Origin: Bugula neritina
Taxonomy: Eukaryota > Bryozoa > Gymnolaemata > Cheilostomatida > Bugulidae
Reading direction: 5' to 3'
Length of the DNA: 64,000 nt
NCBI GenBank assembly: GCA_964035545.1
Contig: OZ037765.1
Coordinates: 8,646,698-8,710,697, forward strand
The notes below the pieces were generated by a model that worked only from the letters and a program-made list of their open reading frames with translations, had not been told where the DNA came from and did no database searches. Below, in pieces: positions 57,961 through 64,000 of the stretch. A program made the translations under genes and the position numbers. Numbering within the stretch: the first letter of the stretch is position 1; each line of letters opens with the position of its first letter.

Positions 57961-60900
57961 TGATGAGGTTGACAAAGCCTAGCCTCGGAAGAGCGAACCT
58001 TGTGTATCTAGATGGAAGGGACGTGGATGGCCCAGAAGATCCTTACCTTATAACAAATCAAAATGACGCTAATGTGATATCCCTTACACCTTACGAGTCC
58101 AACAGTCCTGCCTTATTACTACCTCAAAGTTTTGGGTTTGTATTTTTATTTGTGGTATAGTTTTCTTACTAAATATTATTATGAGTGTAATGATCTAATT
58201 TGAATCATAAATTATATATGTTTAATTGTTATAGTTTTTATCGAAGCAAAAAGTGCCTCAAGTAAACCCTGCTGTCAACAGTTCTTTGGGGTCTTGATAC
58301 AGTCCATTAGTTACAAATATACTATGATTTTCTTAAGATTCTTGTCATAATTTCTTGCATGAGAGTCTGTGTATGTACTCTGGAAATCTGTGTATCCCAA
58401 GTCTATTATTGCCAATATAGAACTAATATGAGCATTAAAGCTACACCGGAAAAGCGTTTTAGGCCATAACTTTATGCTCTTGTTTACATATGATAATATT
58501 TTAGACATTTTATTACCTCATTTTAGAAACATATTCCTTGGGGAGACATTTTCATCGTATATTAGCATCCATAATGCAAGTGAAGCTGCCTGCCGTAATG
58601 TCTCTGTTAAGGTTAGTGGTGTAGACTGCAGTCTGTAATAGCCCTGATGTTGATATAACTAATCGTCTCTAACATTTAGTTGGTAAGCAATTAGTTGGCT
58701 CTAAGACTACATGTTAAGTCTGGCATAAATTGTAATATTGTTTGTTGTGGTGTAGATTGAGTTACAGACGAATAACAACAGACACGTGTTGTCAACAAAT
58801 CGTAATACGGTGTCAGAAGTCTCAGCAGGCCAGTGTTTGGAGGAAGTCATCAGCCATGAAGTTAAAGAAATGGGGACTCATATGTAAGCTGTTTCTTGTA
58901 TATGAAATATGCTTAGTAATAAATATGATAGTCAGGAAGCTCTTAAGGCTTGCCACTGATTTGGGGTCCATCAAGCTTTTGGAGTCTTGCTATCTATTTG
59001 CTAAATATCAAAGCATTCTGAAAGTAGTTATCTGTTTAAGGCAATTTGTTTTTTAATGGATATAAATGTTAAATTGAGTGTTGGTAGGTGCATATATACA
59101 GTTAGTTGACTTGAAGTGCATTGGAAATATTCATATCTTATAGAATGGTCTGTACAATAAACTACACTGCTCCTTCCGCACCAAAGCTTGAGTTACGAAA
59201 ATTCTTCAAATTTCAGGTAAATACTTTTTCACTGTAACTGTGAGATTTAGCTGTTATTAAATTGTAATTTTTGTGCGAGCTTTTATTTATTTTCAATTCT
59301 TTCATTTAGGTGTTAAAACCACTGGAGTTGAAGACAAAGTTTATTAATGCAGAGGTATGTTGTTGTGTGTTCAACTGGTGTGCAAGTAATACCTCACTAA
59401 TAGTTATAATTATAGATAAAGCCTCTAAAATTATTTTCCATAGTTGGTCTTTGAAATACAAATTATTATTGGCTATGTAATCAAGTAATCAATAACTAAC
59501 TTGACATTTTAAATCTAATGTTGCCTCAGTAATTGGCTTCAACTTAATGTTTTAAATAGTAGTTTCGGTTGCACTTCAACTTTCTACCAATATGGTGATT
59601 TAGGATATAGCTTAAACCATGCCTATATTTATTTAGCAATAAATTGAAAATTATGTATCCAATCTTGTGGATTTTCTTTTGTTAAATGATTGTTATTTGC
59701 CATGAAGAATTAAATAGTATCAAGACAGTAGCTTTTTGCAGCATGTGGAAGCTTTTGTCTGGACACAATAATGGAGTGATTGTTGCAGCCAGTCAATGGC
59801 GAATGTTTTTTTTTAGATTATACCAAATATTTTGTGAGTAAGAGAAATGATATAACATGTGCTGTATTAGACAGGTGACGTATACCTTGAAGCTCAAATA
59901 CAGAACATAACTCCTACAGGAATTTATCTTGAAAAAGTAGCCTTAGAGCCTGCCCCTGAATTTGTGTCTCAAGATCTCAGTCATACTAATGATGAGTAAG
60001 TTTCCATCTTTGTAGTATATTTGCTGAGTGATTTTATTTGAAATTTGAATTTTGTAGCCTATTGCTTTCAAAGGTTAGTTGAAAATGTACCATATTTTGT
60101 AGTTACTGAAATATTCAGTTAAATGCAAAAAAAAATGTTTTTTTAGTAACTAAATATAATGTATATTCTAACTCTTAAGTTCAAATTATGTCATTGGGAT
60201 TTCTGGGTCAGGCTGTCATGTTTTATTAAAAATAATTTATAACAGTTGTGTTGTAAATATTTTTCCAGAGATCCTTTTGAAAGGTACATTAACCCATTAG
60301 ATATGTACCAGTTCCTGTTCAGAGTTTCTCCCAAGTTGGAGATTCAAAACACTCCAAAGGTAAACTTTATTAAAACTCTTTTTATAAATAAGTTTTTAGC
60401 AAATTGTTTTCTAACTTTTATCATTAGCCATTTTTAACATTCCAAGGTTTTCAACCACCATTTCACCCCTGTTTTGTACTATGTGAATGTATGTAATTCT
60501 GTGAAGTAGGAAGACAAAAGGTCTGAAAAGGTATCTAAGGTCTTGAATAATACATGTAGGGGAGGGAGATTTATCCTCTTTTATTGAGGATTTTATCAGC
60601 ATGTGTGAATTTCAATCTCCCTAGCACATGTTGGACACAACAACAGCACTGAACACTTATTCTAGCTGTAGTATGAATGCTATAGGAAGGCATGTTCATG
60701 TAATCCAGATACTGTATTGTTCTCTAGTTACTAAAAGAGACTGCTGCAATGGGCAAGTTGGATATTCACTGGAGAAGCAACATGGGAGAGAAGGGCCGTC
60801 TTCAAACCTCCTCCTTGCAAAGGACAATACCTGGCAGTGGAGATATTAAGCTAACTGTAAAATCTATGCAATCAACAGTAGACTTGGAGCAATCAGTGGA

Positions 60901-62207
60901 TATTAAGTTTCAGATTACCAATTGCAGGTAGCAGAATCATCAGCATTAACATATATACTGCTTTGTGTCCAGTACAACATTTTTTTCTCTTCATACTGAA
61001 CAAAAAATATGAAAAAATTTTATTGTATTGCTGGTCATGAGAATGACTGTTATAACAAAGTGGTCTAGTAGTTAGAGCATAGACTAGTGTCGTGGGTTCG
61101 AGTTAAGGTCATTGGTGAAGAGTATCTGGTCATAATTGCTTCTGTGCCGCCTTGAAAGCCCTCAAACCATGTTGTCAACATTGTACGAGTTCTTAGCCCT
61201 CCTAAACTCTTTAATAATCAGGAGTTCTCAAAGGGATTGAGTTCATCAGTTTCCAGTAGGATTTAGTCTGACCTTGGTATAGGTGTATAGGCATTCATTT
61301 TGGTTATTTTGGTTCTGTAATGGACAGTATTATTATTTTTTTCGATACAGTTCCGTAGTTTTTAAGTATTTCCAGTGATTTTTAAGTTGTATTTTGAGAC
61401 TATGTGGTCCCGAAACCAACGCTTTACATCCCTGTACCAACAGATGAAATGAGCTTCACTGTGGCCGCAGAACATACCCTTTTAGATTACACTAATTGCT
61501 AGTTTCTACTAATTTCAGTGAAAGAAAAATGGATCTAAGAATAGAGCTACTCAACAGCCAGCCATGTGGTGAGCCCTATGTTATGCTACTGTATTCTCAG
61601 AAACTATCTAAACTCCACAGAAATTACAACGTAGTTTACTGATTTCCTTACAGTAGTACAAGAATGTTGAAATGTCAGGCAGCATAATTCATATAATAAA
61701 TCTAATTATTCAACTACTAATTAATACAATCATAGTGTTTCAGAGCTACTAGATACGGTTTTTGTCTAAAAATAGTAGTTCAATTACCTAATTAACTTTT
61801 GATTGCATGTGTAGGTATTCTGTGGACTGGCATATCAGGAAGGCAGCTTGGGACGCTGGAGGCAAACAAATCAATTGTGTTGAACTACACATTCGTACCC
61901 ATTAAGCCAGGTCTACAGGTATACCTTGTTTTCATTGTTGAATGGTTGTAATTTTTCATTGAAGGAATGGCAGATCTTTTACAATGTAGATAGTTCACAA
62001 TGATGCTAATACTCTGTACTGTGACATCTAAGCCTGTTAATGGAGTATTTTCTTAAAATATATTCATAGTACTATGTAAAGTTTCCAAAACCAACACAAA
62101 CTATCTGCATTTCTTGTTTGTAGTCAGTCTCTGGGATAAGAATTGTGGATGTATTCCTGAAGAAGACTCATGAATATGATAATATTGCCCACATATTTGT
62201 CAAATAA
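57961..62207 (+). CDS. TRAPPC13: TRAPP complex subunit 13
   Basis: A subunit of TRAPP III, which activates RAB1 in ER-Golgi traffic and autophagy. Exons: 57961-58135, 58527-58611, 58756-58883, 59144-59216, 59310-59354, 59871-59995, 60269-60359, 60728-60927, 61519-61568, 61815-61918, 62124-62207, giving 385 aa from the ATG at 57963. Family landmarks are [94 protein letters not shown] and WTGISGRQLG. Human TRAPPC13 has about 20 more N-terminal residues, and an AG directly before 57961 is a plausible acceptor, so a small upstream exon may be missing. A tRNA-derived SINE sits in the intron after exon 8. The gene converges on ERCC8. Confidence 0.95.
61040..61330 (+). repeat. tRNA-derived SINE
   Basis: tRNA-like head with A box TGGTCTAGTAG (61061-61071) and B box GGTTCGAGTTA (61095-61105), followed by a tRNA-unrelated body of about 220 bp. 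It lies in a TRAPPC13 intron, sense orientation. The right end is approximate. Confidence 0.6.
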
Positions 62208-62552
62208 TAAGAGTAATTTATTGACTTTTTTATCTTTTTATTTAATTATTAATTAAATACAAGTCATAATTTTTTTAACTTAATACCAAAGGTGCTGTAA
62301 TTCGGTTGAACATTTTTTTGATGGGAGTAGTTTTTCATTTTTGAAAACTTACTAGTGTGCAATATTAATGATTGCCATTCAATTGTTCGAGTCATAAAAT
62401 AAGACAACTCCGCAACAGACACATTCTATTGCAATACTTCAGAACCAATTGTTACTCGTTGCTCAACAATGGTGGGTAGCCGATTGTTTCCATTCTTCGC
62501 ATTCTTCACAAAATTCTCTCAACTGCGCCAGCTTTGAAAGTGATAGCTTCAT

Positions 62553-64000
62553 TCAATCTTCATCATCGCTCCATGTATCAGCCAGCACTGAAGATAACAT
62601 ATTCTGTTCCGTACTAGCTGTCTGGGATGAGCTCGCAGCTACTCCGTTACTCATTCCATGACTTGACTTGGGCTTAGGTTGCTCCAAGTCTTGCAGATAG
62701 AGGCTCTCTGCACGGTGATCTGGAGTCCACACTAACAAATTTCTATCATTGGAGCCGCTATACACCTATTAAAGAAGAGTAAAATAAAATAAATCAGCAT
62801 CGTGCTCTGTTCCTGTAACATTTAGGGAAAGCATACACACTACAACTCATGTTTGAAAGAGGAAGTGCTGCAGATCAAAACAACATTGCACTTAACAAGA
62901 AACCTTGTATATATTTGGTACCTCGTGAGTAAATGGGTTGTAGTGACAACAGTTGACTTGTCTAAAGTGACCACTTAGTGTCTTGATATGCTGTCCGCTC
63001 AGTACATCAAATGATTTTATTTTCTCCCCTATAATCAAAATAATGTACGGCACAGCATATATAGACTATGGCTAAAATTATTGTTGTATGTTAGTTCAAT
63101 CAAATTGGTGAAAATTTAATGTTAGGTAAATTTTGATATATGAGCTCATTTATGCAGATGGATACAGACTTCCATAAGGAACACTTATTCAAAGAAACAA
63201 TACTGTCAAGACATATGTGATGACATTCGGGAAAAATGCTTTACCTTCTGGAATATATAGAACCGGCTCATTAGTAGCTGAGGAAACGGCCATTTTCAGG
63301 CATCTCTGCACATCATTGTAAACTTTGCCATAATTCACCAGCATGTTGGTTCCTAAACAACAAGTTATTTATATAATAGCATGCCGTCCATCGGTTTGTT
63401 CCAATAAAGGAATTCATTTATTTAACATTTTTTATGAAAAGAAATAGCAGCAACCTGAAAAAGTATCCCAGAAACGAACTACTCCATCTGATCCATAGCT
63501 CAGCAACCCATATCCTGTTTCCAGAAACTTGGTAGCTAGTACATGCCCAGTGTGGGCACAGCCCACTGAAATTATAGACATTAGTTTATTATATGCATAA
63601 AGACAAGGAAAAAGTAACTCAACTTTTATGAGGGTTATAGAGTTGGTCCCATACCTGACTTGGCACCATTATGCTGATCTAAAGCCAACATTTGACCTTT
63701 AGCCATTCGAATATCCCAGAATAAAATCTTGCCATCGAGACTGGAATAACAGATGGGACAGAATAACATAACAAACACAAACTTATCTACCATTACAATG
63801 TGATTACAAATCATACCATTCTAACCTGCCTGTTGTAACTACAAAAGGGAGACAAGGAGACCATTGAACACAGTAAACTGAGTCATTGTGCCCGCGCAAA
63901 ATCTGTATACTGGAGCCAGTCCTCATGTCTATCAACTTGGCTTGGGAAGAACTTGTGCCAACTATAATGAGGTTGTGTTCGGTGGCGCATGTAGACATGT
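62553..64000 (-). CDS. ERCC8: ERCC8 / Cockayne syndrome CSA WD-repeat protein (3' part)
   Basis: The substrate receptor of the CUL4-DDB1 ubiquitin ligase in transcription-coupled nucleotide excision repair. Six exons are in the window: 64000-63826 (open at the edge), 63740-63655, 63565-63455, 63352-63245, 63028-62922, 62765-62553. WD repeats seen include LRGHNDSVYCVQWSP, GKILFWDIRM, AHTGHVLATKFLETG...VRFWDT, LSGHFRQVNCCHY and VYSGSNDRNLLVW. The order (NMLVNYGKV, then an acidic C-terminus ADTWSDDED) is specific to CSA. The 5' exons lie beyond 64000. Stop codon 345 bp from that of TRAPPC13; a minus-strand AATAAA near 62215-62220 would make the two transcripts overlap or abut. Confidence 0.95.

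Noticed and set aside
62449-62661. A plus-strand small gene between TRAPPC13 and ERCC8
   Set aside because: It is antisense to the last ERCC8 exon with no independent support.

Overview
The window is 64 kb of an AT-rich animal genome. Genes are split by many short GT-AG introns, intergenic DNA is crowded with simple repeats, and several transposon classes are present. Single-copy metazoan genes (RAD51C, RRP7A, VPS26, TRAPPC13, ERCC8, an SLC10-type transporter) and intron density fit an invertebrate animal; the sequence alone does not fix the phylum. Exon coordinates below come from reading GT/AG sites and checking that phases join.

Layout. 1-2.1 kb: no gene seen. 2.2-2.55 kb: TAATAG-type simple repeat containing a very long perfect inverted repeat. 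2.56-9.3 kb: remains of a non-LTR retrotransposon split by a 5,263-bp Ty3/gypsy element (3074-8336, minus strand) whose two LTRs I read as identical but which has lost RT, RNase H and the integrase core. 9.86-10.47 kb: a probable solo LTR just upstream of RAD51C (10.66-14.6 kb, +). Then RRP7A (15.6-19.1 kb, +), VPS26 (22.6-25.65 kb, +), a nine-finger C2H2 protein (28.3-33.2 kb, +), foldback and single MITEs, and an unrecognised 286-aa protein (35.1-38.3 kb, +). A coiled-coil protein of about 533 aa lies on the minus strand (42.9-38.6 kb). A near-complete Ty3/gypsy element (43314-50764, minus, 7,451 bp, LTRs read as identical) follows. After a repeat-rich gap come an SLC10/P3-like transporter (56.4-54.5 kb, minus), TRAPPC13 (57.96-62.2 kb, +) and, convergent with it, the 3' part of ERCC8/CSA (minus, running off the right edge).

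The host genes are functionally unrelated: DNA repair (RAD51C, ERCC8), ribosome biogenesis (RRP7A) and membrane traffic (VPS26, TRAPPC13).

The most notable system is the pair of related Ty3/gypsy elements. Both carry a tRNA-Leu-type primer-binding site, ATAT target duplications, and a gag/pol junction with GTTAAAC, a 5-nt spacer and a 10-bp GC hairpin with a 13-nt loop; the stem shows one compensatory base-pair change between copies. Both also carry a third ORF, in the position usual for env, that encodes two zinc-finger-like modules and a C-terminal coiled coil. One copy has an essentially whole pol but a damaged gag/pol junction and no zinc knuckle; the other has gutted pol but an intact gag with knuckle. 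Identical LTRs in the gutted copy imply recent movement with help in trans.
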